The position numbers were made by a program, and so were the translations under genes. The notes under the pieces are model-generated. The model was not told the origin of the DNA. It did no database searches and saw only the letters and a list, made by a program, of their open reading frames with translations. Shown one piece after another: positions 7,475 to 16,265 of a DNA stretch of 64,000 nt; position 1 is the stretch's first letter, and each line of letters starts with the position of its first letter. The stretch is from NCBI GenBank assembly GCA_965232615.1, contig OZ246985.1:1860001-1924000 (forward strand), in the 5' to 3' direction. Origin of the DNA: UBA2779 sp965232615 (GTDB taxonomy: Bacteria; Spirochaetota; Spirochaetia; DSM-2461).

Positions 7475-9612
7475 TTGTAGACCTCATCGTTATTGGAGGG
7501 ATTAATAATTTCCACGATGGGGCGGGAGTTTACGAAGGCCCGCTGGGCGTAGGAATCCGACTCGACAGACAATTCCGCCAGGGCAAAGTCTTTGCGGTTT
7601 TCCACCAGGAAGTTTATATCGCTTGAAGCAGTAAAATCTTCCACCTGATCCTTCTCCACCCAGCCGTACTTCCCGTATATGCCCACCTTATACCAGTTGT
7701 CCAGCTCGCCCACTACATCGAAAACCGCACCTTCGGACAGTGCCGCCAGCTGTGGCACTTCATCGGAAGCTCCGCTCTTCACTACAATGCTGCTGATGGA
7801 TGAAACCTTCTTGTTCAGGGTCAAAACCGGCGATCCTACCGTTCTCCCAACCGGAACGTCCAGTTCTTCCGCTATAAGCGAGCCAAAGGACTTGTCCTTG
7901 ACATCAAGTCTCAGGCGGAGGGCCTCACCCTCAAAGGCACGCTTCACTCCGATAGTGGCATTAAGAGAGACTGTTTCTCCGCCATGCAGCGATGGTATCT
8001 GGGTCGTGTTGTTGAAGATGTCTATTCCCTGCTCATCGGCCATCAGGGTTATCTGTAAATTGTCCAGTACAAAGATGGAGTTGTTTTTAACAATGAGACT
8101 GAAATCCACCCCTTCTCCCACCTGAATCATTCCGTCCTTATTTCCCGCCGAGCTTGGGCTGTCCCCGTCGCTAATGGTATAGGTATAGAGTGCTTCCGGC
8201 AGCGAAAAAATCCCGATTTTTGCTAACTGCTGAATCTGATCTTGAGTGAATTTCAGACCGCTCCGGTAAAGAGCCTCCACTACCTGGCTGGAAATATAGT
8301 TTTCGCTGGCAATCCGCATCACATCATCGGCATCGTACGGTATCCTTTTTTCCAGCAGCACCAGTTCAAGATTCTCCTGGCTGATTACTTTCTTGCCTGC
8401 AAAATAGACGAGATCGTCAATAGTGTAGGGAATTCGGTTGTAACGGAGCAGCTTGTCTATAACATTTCGGTCAATGAGTTCATCTTCAAGCAGAGCCTGT
8501 ATCTTCCTCATACCCAGATCATTCGCCCTGATTAGTGCCGCCCTGCTCAAATCGTTGACGGTGAAAAACTCCCTATCCAGAAAGGTTTTAATTGTTGCCG
8601 TATTTAAATCGGCAATATGCCTTATCAGAAAGGCCGCATCGGGCTTCAAAACACTTATCATACCCTGCAAGTCTTCAGGAACATAGCCATTGGATTCCTT
8701 GAAACCCACTGTTACCGGAACACTTCTTCCGGAGTCCAGATAGCTGAAGTCATCGAAGGCCAGAGTCCGGCGGGCCTGGCCGCCTGCCGGTATCCTGCCG
8801 AAATAGACTGATCTTTTCCGTTTGCTGCCTGCTTCTCCCACCAGAACCTCGGCGGTGAGCTTGAACAAATCTCCCTTACCGGAGTTTGTTACGGCAACAT
8901 TGATGAGCGACTTGCCCAGATAGTCAACAGATCCGCTAAACCCCAGCGTTGCTGAGGGAAAGGGCGGTAATTCGGGTGTCCCCGATTCCAGAGTTTCAGG
9001 GTTTTCCAATACGGCGGCTATAACAGAAGTGCCGTAGGTTTCATACAGTTTGCCAAAATCCATGTCCAGTTTCTCCTGAAAACATTCCAGCGGACTTGGC
9101 ATCTTTTCCCCTGACAGCAACCCGTCTGCCCCCTGACTGATAAGGTAGAGAGCGGCATCCCGGCGCTCCCGTGCAGCCGCCCAGTACAACGGTGTAGTGC
9201 CGCTTCCCAAAGCATCAACTGCACCGCCGCTGCCTGCCAGCAACTCCAGCAGCGTCAAATTCCCGTTGTAAGCGGCCAGATGCATCGGTGTATAGCCGTC
9301 ATCCCTTTGGGCATTCACTCCTGCCCCCATTTCAATGAGCGTCCGGACAGTATCCTCGCGTCCCAGCCACACCGCATGATGAAGAAAGCCCGCACCGTCT
9401 TCGTCTGTCCAGTCCACATTCATTTGCCCAGAGGCCAGAGCGGCTAAAAATTGCTCTTCCTGACCGTCATAAAGCATTTTCCTGTAATCGGCCTGCACCG
9501 TTTCGGCTTCCGCTGCATCCATCCCGCCAGCGGCAGACATACCACCGTCCGTACTCCTGCATGAAAGCAGAATAAATCCAAGAAAAAACAACAGATTAAC
9601 ATGAAATTTCAA
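7435..9612 (-). CDS. Ankyrin-repeat lipoprotein with SH3-like domain
   Basis: This is a predicted secreted lipoprotein of 725 aa. The signal peptide ends at Cys18 (FILLSC). Residues about 60-165 hold at least three ankyrin repeats (GAGFLHHAVWLGREDTVRTL, DGYTPMHLAAYNGNLTLLELL, GTTPLYWAAARERRDAALYL). The middle has CARDB-like segments (INVAVTNSGKGDLFKLTAEV; DFSLIVKNNSIFVLDNLQIT) and a helical block. About residues 620-680 form a bacterial SH3-like domain ending in NWYKVGIYGKYGWVEKDQV. The start is TTG 9612, supported by AAGGAG six bases upstream. The last ~13 residues (PLPPVRVIPWVP) are read from the intergenic repeat array, so the native C-terminus has been replaced. The function is probably protein binding at the cell surface or periplasm; no partner is visible. 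Confidence 0.8.
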   Translation of the reverse strand: MKFHVNLLFFLGFILLSCRSTDGGMSAAGGMDAAEAETVQADYRKMLYDGQEEQFLAALASGQMNVDWTDEDGAGFLHHAVWLGREDTVRTLIEMGAGVNAQRDDGYTPMHLAAYNGNLTLLELLAGSGGAVDALGSGTTPLYWAAARERRDAALYLISQGADGLLSGEKMPSPLECFQEKLDMDFGKLYETYGTSVIAAVLENPETLESGTPELPPFPSATLGFSGSVDYLGKSLINVAVTNSGKGDLFKLTAEVLVGEAGSKRKRSVYFGRIPAGGQARRTLAFDDFSYLDSGRSVPVTVGFKESNGYVPEDLQGMISVLKPDAAFLIRHIADLNTATIKTFLDREFFTVNDLSRAALIRANDLGMRKIQALLEDELIDRNVIDKLLRYNRIPYTIDDLVYFAGKKVISQENLELVLLEKRIPYDADDVMRIASENYISSQVVEALYRSGLKFTQDQIQQLAKIGIFSLPEALYTYTISDGDSPSSAGNKDGMIQVGEGVDFSLIVKNNSIFVLDNLQITLMADEQGIDIFNNTTQIPSLHGGETVSLNATIGVKRAFEGEALRLRLDVKDKSFGSLIAEELDVPVGRTVGSPVLTLNKKVSSISSIVVKSGASDEVPQLAALSEGAVFDVVGELDNWYKVGIYGKYGWVEKDQVEDFTASSDINFLVENRKDFALAELSVESDSYAQRAFVNSRPIVEIINPSNNDEVYNPLPPVRVIPWVP

Positions 9613-9643
9613 CTTATACTCCTTATTTCGAATTTCCCTCTTC

Positions 9644-9928
9644 CTAAAAAGTATGGCCAGGCGGCTGTGAGAACAGCGCTATCGCTGATTGAGTCAGGTT
9701 AAAGGACTTGGCGCGCAGGCGAGACAGGTGCTGGAACAGAAGTGGACTGGTTGTACACCTGGAAATACGATGCTTCATTTGGTTCTTCGATACCGCCTTT
9801 TCAACATTCTCCCGGAATCTCTCTTTCAGAGCAAGGAAAATAAGGCGGACTTCCTTCAGGTACATACCGACAGAATTTTCCTTGTGCTGCTTCACATCAT
9901 CACAAATTACACATAGAAGAACATTCAA
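9644..9928 (-). CDS. Possible small hypothetical protein
   Basis: This 94-residue reading starts at TTG and lies just inside the miniature-element end at 9939. The sequence is moderately charged (LKERFRENVEKAVSKNQMKH) with two Cys pairs near the N-terminus. I recognise no family. No good ribosome-binding site is visible, and it could be a fragment of a mobile-element gene. Confidence 0.2.
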   Translation of the reverse strand: MNVLLCVICDDVKQHKENSVGMYLKEVRLIFLALKERFRENVEKAVSKNQMKHRISRCTTSPLLFQHLSRLRAKSFNLTQSAIALFSQPPGHTF

Positions 9929-9938
9929 AATATCTATA

Positions 9939-9956
9939 GGGTACCTCTAAAAAATG
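9939..9956. repeat. Miniature-element/IS end, copy B (single end)
   Basis: GGGTACCTCTAAAAAATGG followed by TTTTGCAACCCCTGATCTGG matches the end and subterminal bases of the IS relic at 16341. The matching other end is not found nearby, so this is a solo end. It is flanked by TCTATA like the copies upstream of the surface lipoproteins. Confidence 0.7.
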
Positions 9957-9964
9957 GTTTTGCA

Positions 9965-10253
9965 ACCCCTGATCTGGACAAAAGCCTGTGCTCCAGTTTC
10001 AGAACCTCCGACTGCCGCCGTCCGGGCATCCCTGGGAAGGGCTGTTTTCAGCTCTATCTGGCCGATGATTTTTCCGGTACCGGTTCATCCACCTGTAACC
10101 AGTTTTTGGAAACAGATTTCGATGGTAATTTCTCTGTCGCAAAGCTTTATACAGTGTCAGAAAACCTGAGGGAAATGGTGTGGCGGTTTTTCGCCAGGAT
10201 GGACTGGACTACGCCATGATGGTGTCGGCATACTTATTCAGGAGAGTGCGCTA
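9965..10253 (+). pseudogene. Degenerate gene fragment (frameshifted)
   Basis: Two adjoining frames read like one broken protein. One holds GCFQLYLADDFSGTGSSTCN and QFLETDFDGNFSVAKLYTVS; the other continues as GNGVAVFRQDGLDYAMMVSA and ends in YLFRRVR plus a stop near 10253. The composition looks like a secreted protein's C-terminus. I recognise no family. It begins directly after the IS-type end at 9939, so the element probably truncated it. Confidence 0.35.
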
Positions 10254-11078
10254 ACTGCGGTCAAATGCAAGCAGGTAATACTCGGCCAACCCCAACTGCT
10301 GGAGCAGCAGTAATGTTCCGCCCCCAATAATATTGTCAAGGGCAGAATGCCGCACCGGGAGCATGGAGAGGCCATTCAGTATGGTCGCTCTTAAGTGCCG
10401 GTTCAAGGCAGGTTCAGGCATAAGGGACGTAAGGTTGATTTCCTCACTCAGAACCAGACCATTTCGGTCCAGGACTTCAATGAAATCCGGTCTGGACGTG
10501 AATCCATGGGAATGCCAGTGATTCCGAAACCGTTTGATCAGCTTTGCTTCGCGGCGGCTGAAAGGTTTATCCTCTTTGATGAAGTCATCAATGACAACGA
10601 GGCGGGAATCCGGTTTCATTACTTTCTTGAGATTGCGGACCAGAAGATGATGATCGGGATTATGCTGAAGGCTTTCAATGGCGTATATCAGATCAAAAGG
10701 TTCTCTGTTTTCATACCACAGAGGATCAAGATAACTCCCAAGCTCAATTTCGGTGCCAAGTTCCCGGGCGATTGCGCATTGGACAGGGCTTATACTGATG
10801 CCAGTGTACCTGGCCTTGTGCCTGCTCCTTAGATACCGTATACTGCCCCCGATGCCGCATCCTAGATCGAGAATTCTTTCAGCACCAACTTCTCTTACAA
10901 ATCCAAGAACAAGCGAATTTGAATAATGGGCCGAATCATTTTCGTCGGCGGTCGCAGGAGGATGGAGCCTTCTGTGAATGGCCCCGACCTGTCTTTTCTT
11001 CTCCGTCCTAAGGAAACGGGAACTGTTGTTGTCGTAGTAATTGGCGACATCGCACTCGATCGTCTTATTGCTGAACAT
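10251..11078 (-). CDS. Class I SAM-dependent methyltransferase
   Basis: This cytoplasmic methyltransferase has 275 aa. The SAM-binding motif I is ILDLGCGIGGSIRYL (about residue 70). It is followed by the acidic/post-I region YTGISISPVQCAIAREL, motif II-like FDLIYAIESLQHNPDH and MKPDSRLVVIDDF. This resembles the methyltransferase-11/tocopherol-methyltransferase-like group that acts on small molecules or lipids. It is transcribed away from the phosphatidyltransferase/FkbM gene, with about 40 bp between the starts, so the two may share a control region. The C-terminal ~60 residues (ALNRHLRATILNGLSMLPVR) are not part of the core fold. The substrate is unknown; the context suggests a pterin-like, glycosylated or lipid-linked product. 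Confidence 0.85.
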   Translation of the reverse strand: MFSNKTIECDVANYYDNNSSRFLRTEKKRQVGAIHRRLHPPATADENDSAHYSNSLVLGFVREVGAERILDLGCGIGGSIRYLRSRHKARYTGISISPVQCAIARELGTEIELGSYLDPLWYENREPFDLIYAIESLQHNPDHHLLVRNLKKVMKPDSRLVVIDDFIKEDKPFSRREAKLIKRFRNHWHSHGFTSRPDFIEVLDRNGLVLSEEINLTSLMPEPALNRHLRATILNGLSMLPVRHSALDNIIGGGTLLLLQQLGLAEYYLLAFDRS

Positions 11079-11118
11079 GGCCGGACATCGCGCAAGGCTG
11101 ACAGATGGAACTAATCGA

Positions 11119-12645
11119 ATGTATATTTTTCATGACATAAACTTTCAATGGCTGCCCCGTGTTTCCCTACTTGTTCTTGTCTACACCTTTACTGCGCTGA
11201 AACTGGTAGAAAATAGCGTGCTTTTCCTCCTGCTGACCACCCTGCTGTTTGCTGTGGTTATCCTATACGGGCTTTGCACTGCATTGCAAGACTCTCAAGT
11301 CAGTTTCAGAATATTCTTCCGCCGACCGGCTAATTTGCTTACCCTGATTAGAAGTCTATGTGTTATGGGAGGATTGGTCTGCGGGGTGTTATGGCTACGT
11401 AGCAGAAGCAGTATATCCGGCTGGTCCTCGGCAATTCTGACGAGTTGGGGATATATGGCTGATGCCATTGACGGATGGCTTGCCCGGCACGAGAAAGTAA
11501 GGTCGACCGCTGCCCAATGGGGGGCCTGGTATGATCGTGAGACTGATTCGATTCTGTTATGCCTGAGCTGTGTGGCTGTTGTTCTATTCGAGGATGTTCC
11601 TCTGTATTACATTCTGCCGGGAATCAGCCGCTACGTTTTTGCGCTGATTTTCCAGTTTTTTCCAGTCGAATTTGTTCCATCCAGATGGTTTTGCTGGTAT
11701 TCAAAAACCATAGCGGCGGTCTTTCAGACGGTAACCGTGTTTCTGTGGTGCAGCTTGCTGCTTTCTGGGGAATCCGAGGTTCTCAATAAATTCCTGGCGT
11801 TTCAGATAAAGTTTTTTCTCCCGGCCACCATGCTACTTATCTTTTCAAGTTTTTTTATAGAAACAATTTATAGAGTAAGATTTTTCCTATCCATAATTCC
11901 ACCAGGTTATTGGACAGGGATATTCTGCTCCTTTGTTATTTACTTTCATATCCCACTGCGCTATGCAAAAATGAAGGTTTTTTATGAACAGTTTATCCAT
12001 CCATCGGATATGGTATATGATGTTGGCACCCATCTGGGCAGCAGAACCCGCGTATTTCTGGCTCTGGGAGCCAGGGTTGTGAGTTTTGAGCCTCAGCTGG
12101 CATGCCGCGGGCTTCTTGAGAATTGGTTTGGGAATCATGAACGGGTTCAGCTTGAATTTATTGCCCTGGGCGCTGTAGAGCGGCGTACAGAGATGCTTGT
12201 TTCAAGACGCAATCCCACACTTGCCAGTACCAACCAATCATGGGTAAAGGAAATGGGTGAGCGCAGCGAGTTCCAGGGGGTGGAATGGGACGGCAGATAT
12301 CAGGCTGATATGAAGACTCTGGATATGATGATAGAAGTATACGGGAAGCCCAGGTTCATTAAGATTGACACTGAGGGCAATGAGAAGGAAATTCTTGACG
12401 GCCTTTCCGTGGCCGTGGACTGTGTCAGCTTTGAGTTCATGCCGTCTCAAAAAGATCGGGCAAAAGAGTGCATTGAAAAACTCATGTATTTAGGCAAGTA
12501 TAGTTTCAATTTCTCCCTGGGCGAGTCCATGAAAATGAATTTGACCTCGTTTATCACCGATACAGCAATGAAAACACTCATCGATTCATGGCCTGCCAGG
12601 GGGAAGAGCGGGGATATTTATGCAATCTGTCAAAAACCTGATTAA
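11119..12645 (+). CDS. Fusion: CDP-alcohol phosphatidyltransferase + FkbM-family methyltransferase
   Basis: This membrane protein has 508 aa from ATG 11119; an in-frame TTG at 11041 would overlap the divergent gene. The N-terminal ~290 residues are multi-spanning and carry the CDP-alcohol phosphotransferase signature MADAIDGWLARHEKVRSTAA and QWGAWYDRETD, with all catalytic aspartates. The AR-to-G spacing is 11 residues instead of the usual 8-9. The C-terminal ~200 residues are an FkbM-type methyltransferase (MVYDVGTHLGSRTRVFLALG, VVSFEPQ, FIKIDTEGNEKEILDGL). The first domain would attach an alcohol to a diacylglycerol-phosphate group from CDP-diacylglycerol; the second could methylate the product. 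It starts a three-gene operon with the sulfatase-like (26-bp overlap) and MFS genes. Confidence 0.82.
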   Translation: MYIFHDINFQWLPRVSLLVLVYTFTALKLVENSVLFLLLTTLLFAVVILYGLCTALQDSQVSFRIFFRRPANLLTLIRSLCVMGGLVCGVLWLRSRSSISGWSSAILTSWGYMADAIDGWLARHEKVRSTAAQWGAWYDRETDSILLCLSCVAVVLFEDVPLYYILPGISRYVFALIFQFFPVEFVPSRWFCWYSKTIAAVFQTVTVFLWCSLLLSGESEVLNKFLAFQIKFFLPATMLLIFSSFFIETIYRVRFFLSIIPPGYWTGIFCSFVIYFHIPLRYAKMKVFYEQFIHPSDMVYDVGTHLGSRTRVFLALGARVVSFEPQLACRGLLENWFGNHERVQLEFIALGAVERRTEMLVSRRNPTLASTNQSWVKEMGERSEFQGVEWDGRYQADMKTLDMMIEVYGKPRFIKIDTEGNEKEILDGLSVAVDCVSFEFMPSQKDRAKECIEKLMYLGKYSFNFSLGESMKMNLTSFITDTAMKTLIDSWPARGKSGDIYAICQKPD

Positions 12646-14230
12646 GCCGCTGGCAGTCCTTCTGCTGCTTCATGCAGGCTTTGCTTTCTACCGCCTGATT
12701 CCGGTACTGGAAAACTTTTCTCCCCTGACTTTTCTATTGCCCATGGGAGAGATAATGATTGTTTTCGTCCTTCTTATCGGAACTCGATTCCGCAGAGCAA
12801 GAACTGTGGCGGCACTTTGTATTCTGTCGTTTCTCGTCTTTTTTCTTTTAGGAGAATTATTCTTTCGGATAATCTATCTGGAACACTTCGACATGATCTC
12901 GGACATGCAGTTGATTCCCAATTTTTTCGTCATGCTTCTTCAGGGGACAAATCTTCCCGCGAATTTTATTCGAACTGCCGCCGTCATGATGACCGGATCG
13001 TTCATAATCCTGACAGCCTATGGTGTCATGGCTGTTATCAGAACCATTATCAGAAAATCGGCAGGCAGCGGGGATGTTCTGTCAAACAGGAAGATAGAAA
13101 TTGCATTGAGCGCGATAGCAGTCCTTCTCATGCTTGGGCCTTTTGACTCCCCGGTTTCCCAGTCCTTAAGAATGATAAGCGGAGGCCGCGTGTCAGACCC
13201 CTCCCCAATTTCGTATGACGTCGAAACCGAGGAATTGACCGGGACCGCTTTACAAGACCAGGAGCCTGAATGGGTTTTCCCGGGCATAAAGGACAGCGAT
13301 GTTCATTTTGTTGTCATTGAGTCTTACGGAGCCGTCCTGTTTCAAAAAAAGGAGTACACGGACATTTTGCGCGATGTGTATGCGGAGCTGCAAATGCGGC
13401 TTAATGATGAAAATATGCTTGTTCGAAGCGGCTTTGTGCGATCCCCGGCCTTCGGCGGCAGAAGCTGGCTTGCCGATGCCACCCTGCTTGCGGGCGTACA
13501 GATTGCCAATCAGAAAATATACGACGAAAGGATCCGCAACGGAGAAAAAGCCCATCTATTGACAGAGATGAAAGAAGCAGGTTATTGGAGTTGCTATGTG
13601 GCGCCGGGCTCAACCCAGGCCAGCGCGGAATGGAAAAATGCCTATCCCTTTGATACCTATCTATTGCAGGATGATTTTGATTATCAGGGTCCGAACATAT
13701 CCTTTGGAGCAATGAGCGATCAATACATGTTTTATGCGTTTGCCGTGAATCATCTGAAGGAAGATCGGAAGGAATTCGCCTTTTATCTTCTGGTCAGCTC
13801 TCACACTCCCTTTGTCAGAATTCCGATGTATAAGGAAGACTGGGATTTCAGTCAGAAAGGCCGCGAATACGAAAACGGCTACCTGAGATACTTTGAAAAC
13901 AACTGGCTGTATGGGGATGAACTTGCCGAAGGCTACCTGGAAGGCATACGTTACAGCCTGACAACAACGGTCCATTATTTGACCAATATATTATACGGTA
14001 GAAATTTCATGCTGATAATAGGTGATCATCAGCCAAGAACACCTGTAAGCGGTCCCAACGCGGGTTATCCTGTTCTCTTCCATATTGTTTTTCCGGCAGA
14101 AAGCAGTCTTTCTTTCCCGGAAGGCTGGACACTGAGTTCCGGCCTTGTTCCTCCGGAGTTGCCGACAGATTACAGGGAGTTGCCCACGATGGCCGCCATG
14201 CCGCATCTTATCGAACAGATTATCAAATGA
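12620..14230 (+). CDS. Membrane-anchored sulfatase/LTA-synthase-like phosphotransferase
   Basis: This protein (536 aa) has about four to five N-terminal membrane helices and then an extracytoplasmic alkaline-phosphatase-fold domain from about residue 225. Recognisable pieces are HFVVIESYGAVLF, LLVSSHTPFVRIPMY and LIIGDHQPRTPVSG, matching the sulfatase/LtaS metal-site strands. It lacks the CxPxR formylglycine motif, which fits phosphoglycerol or phosphoethanolamine transferases better than true sulfatases. It overlaps the preceding gene by 26 bp and the MFS gene by 4 bp (ATGA). The context suggests it modifies a membrane-linked product outside the membrane. The substrate is not determinable from sequence alone. 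Confidence 0.72.
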   Translation: MQSVKNLIKPLAVLLLLHAGFAFYRLIPVLENFSPLTFLLPMGEIMIVFVLLIGTRFRRARTVAALCILSFLVFFLLGELFFRIIYLEHFDMISDMQLIPNFFVMLLQGTNLPANFIRTAAVMMTGSFIILTAYGVMAVIRTIIRKSAGSGDVLSNRKIEIALSAIAVLLMLGPFDSPVSQSLRMISGGRVSDPSPISYDVETEELTGTALQDQEPEWVFPGIKDSDVHFVVIESYGAVLFQKKEYTDILRDVYAELQMRLNDENMLVRSGFVRSPAFGGRSWLADATLLAGVQIANQKIYDERIRNGEKAHLLTEMKEAGYWSCYVAPGSTQASAEWKNAYPFDTYLLQDDFDYQGPNISFGAMSDQYMFYAFAVNHLKEDRKEFAFYLLVSSHTPFVRIPMYKEDWDFSQKGREYENGYLRYFENNWLYGDELAEGYLEGIRYSLTTTVHYLTNILYGRNFMLIIGDHQPRTPVSGPNAGYPVLFHIVFPAESSLSFPEGWTLSSGLVPPELPTDYRELPTMAAMPHLIEQIIK

Positions 14231-15465
14231 ACCGATTGATCATTATTGCCGGAAACATGCTGACTTGTTTCGGGAACAGCATGTACGTTGTGGCATTGCT
14301 GGTTTTCATTACGGCTGTCCATCCGCGTCCATTCAATATCGGCGCGATACAGGCTGCCGCGCATCTGCCCATTCTGTTGTTCGGTGTTTTTGGCGGCATA
14401 CTGGCCGACAGAACGCAAAGGCCTGGAATTATAGCCGGAACGGATATGGCCCGAGGCATTTTCCTGTTAACCGCCGCCGTCGTTCTCGCGAACTTTGAAA
14501 TTGACAACCCATTGATTGTGTTTCTGCCGCTGGTCTTCCTTAATGCCGTGATGCAGGCCTTCTTTTCTCCGGCTGTCATGAGTTACATATTGGACCAGAA
14601 GAGTGGACGGGTTGATCTACTGAGCCTGCGAGTCGGCACCGGACATTTATCCTCTTTAGCGGGCCAATTACTTGGTGCAGCGCTCTATCCGACCTTTGGT
14701 TTGATTCCCCTGCTGCTTATAAACAGCGTCTGCTTTTTTGCCAGCGGCATATCCGAGGTCTTCTTGAAGGAACTTCCTTTTCACGCCCGGCAAAAGAAAA
14801 TCCACCGTCTACCGCCTGTCCGAAGTTTTTCTGTCTTAATAAAGGATTTTCTTGAACTTAACCGCAGGGGCGCCCCGGTGCTTCTGTATCTTGGGATGCA
14901 GGCGGTCAATACTCTGGTGCTACTCAACTTGCCTTTTTTCTTTACCGAACGGTTAGACCTGAACGCACAGTTTATCGGCTATGGCCTTGCCTCTCTTCTG
15001 GGAGGAAGCATTCTTTCCGGTATGGTTCTGGGCCTGAGCGGACTGGCAATCAGGGTTGGAAACAGATCAACACAAGGGGCCGCCCTTGTATTCGCCGCTG
15101 TCTGCATTGCTGCGGGAGCGATTCGATTTGACAGCGGCGCACGGCTCTCTCTGTTCATGCTCTTCTTGTTTCTTGTCGTCGCCGGTGCCTGTCAGGGATG
15201 GATTCATCTTGTTACGGTTCATCTTGTCTACTGGAAAGGGGACGAAGAAACGGCGGCAGGTAGACAGGGGCTACTTGAATCCGCGGCCGTTGCCATTGTC
15301 CCAGTTGGCTACTTGCTGAGTGTCGCCGCGGCATCCCTGTTCCCACTGGACACGCCATGGCTGCTATGGATTGCAGCAGGATTATCGATCAGTATTGTAG
15401 GGTTTGGACGGTGCAGAAGGGCGGGGCATTGGTGGAGCATTTTAGTTGCCAGGAATAACAGGTAA
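14227..15465 (+). CDS. MFS transporter, EntS/macrolide-efflux-like
   Basis: This inner-membrane exporter (412 aa) has about twelve hydrophobic segments. The loop between helices 2 and 3 carries an MFS motif A-like GGILADRTQRPGIIAGTDMA. The N-terminus (GNMLTCFGNSMYVVALLVFI) resembles the MFS_3 group that includes EntS and Mef proteins. The start overlaps the sulfatase-like stop by 4 bp. Co-transcription with a phosphatidyltransferase and an extracytoplasmic transferase suggests it exports the product of this cluster; that is inference. A strong hairpin overlaps the stop codon. Confidence 0.82.
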   Translation: MNRLIIIAGNMLTCFGNSMYVVALLVFITAVHPRPFNIGAIQAAAHLPILLFGVFGGILADRTQRPGIIAGTDMARGIFLLTAAVVLANFEIDNPLIVFLPLVFLNAVMQAFFSPAVMSYILDQKSGRVDLLSLRVGTGHLSSLAGQLLGAALYPTFGLIPLLLINSVCFFASGISEVFLKELPFHARQKKIHRLPPVRSFSVLIKDFLELNRRGAPVLLYLGMQAVNTLVLLNLPFFFTERLDLNAQFIGYGLASLLGGSILSGMVLGLSGLAIRVGNRSTQGAALVFAAVCIAAGAIRFDSGARLSLFMLFLFLVVAGACQGWIHLVTVHLVYWKGDEETAAGRQGLLESAAVAIVPVGYLLSVAAASLFPLDTPWLLWIAAGLSISIVGFGRCRRAGHWWSILVARNNR

Positions 15466-15483
15466 CCTGGCAAGTTACCTGTT
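15457..15483 (+). terminator. Hairpin overlapping the MFS stop codon
   Basis: AACAGGTAAC and GTTACCTGTT form a perfect 10-bp stem around a 7-base loop. The stop TAA lies inside the left arm. There is no U-tract, so it may protect the 3' end or attenuate rather than act as a classical intrinsic terminator. Confidence 0.55.
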
Positions 15484-15544
15484 GCTTACATGGAATCTAC
15501 CCTGACCAGGAGAACAAGGGCTAAGAAACTTGCTGTTGAATTAA

Positions 15545-15723
15545 TGGGTACCTCTAAAAAACAGCTTTAGGAAATTGACGAAGTGCCTGTGTGTTCCTCG
15601 GGCTACGCCCTGCGGTACACACAGGCAGGCAAAAGCGGAGCGTAGCCTGAGCTACGGTTTTTCCCTGGAAAAACACGCATTCTTGACAACTTAAGTAGCG
15701 GCGGAAAAGATCGAGTCAAGAAG
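15545..15723. repeat. Miniature element, copy C (right end truncated), with nested hairpin
   Basis: The left end is GGGTACCTCTAAAAAACAGC and the body is shared with copy E (TTTAGGAAATTGACGAAG). The right part GGCGGAAAAGATCGAGTCAAG matches copy K, but the final inverted repeat is missing. A REP-like palindrome occupies 15584-15627 (TGCCTGTGTGTTCCTCGGGC to ACACACAGGCA). The rest of 15724-15910 holds no gene I can support. Confidence 0.75.
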
Positions 15724-15910
15724 AGGAAATTCAAAAAGTCGGTGATGATGCCGATTGTAAGAACCTGTCCAATGGCGGGGCCTTCTATCTTTTGCCGCAA
15801 AGATTTGTGGATCCTTGTTGATCATAGCGGTACAAACGAAACAATTGCGGTTATGTGAAACCAGCACTGTGAACCCGTAAAGCAAGAATTCCTGCAAAGA
15901 AATTAAGCAG

Positions 15911-16171
15911 TCAATTACGCGCAACCAGCACAATCCCAACTATCGACAGAAGGATTGCCAGGAAAACGATGCCCAGCAGATCAACTCGAATGTTGGCCTC
16001 AGGGGAAAAGATGCACACTCCCAATTCCCACAACGCAGCCAATCCCCACGCCACTGTAGGGATGAGTAGCCCCCAATCGCCGATCTTGCCCGTTATACCT
16101 CGCTTTTTCCGAACCAGAACAAAGGCAACCAAAAATGTAATAGCGATGAACGCCAAAAATCCAAGTACCAT
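15911..16171 (-). CDS. Small hypothetical membrane protein
   Basis: This 86-residue protein has three predicted membrane helices (VLGFLAFIAITFLVAFVLV, LIPTVAWGLAALWELGVCIF, LLGIVFLAILLSIVGIVLVA) separated by a basic loop (RKKRGITGK). I chose ATG 16171, with AAGGA eight bases upstream. A longer in-frame start at 16267 would read through an IS3-like end. I recognise no family. It is isolated among mobile-element remnants and could be transferred cargo. Confidence 0.5.
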   Translation of the reverse strand: MVLGFLAFIAITFLVAFVLVRKKRGITGKIGDWGLLIPTVAWGLAALWELGVCIFSPEANIRVDLLGIVFLAILLSIVGIVLVARN

Positions 16172-16238
16172 AGTTTTTCCTTCTGCAACCGGTATTAGAA
16201 AACTTTTCCACAGTTGAAAGCCCAAAACGTCCCTATCA

Positions 16239-16265
16239 GGAGGTGGACCCCAAAGGTTAGACAGC
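16239..16265. mobile_element. Possible IS3-family terminal repeat remnant
   Basis: GGAGGTGGACCCCAAAGGTT followed by AGACAG resembles the outer end of many IS3/IS150-group elements (TGGACCCCAAAAGTTAGACA-like). No orfA/orfB transposase is adjacent, so only a solo end remains. Confidence 0.35.
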
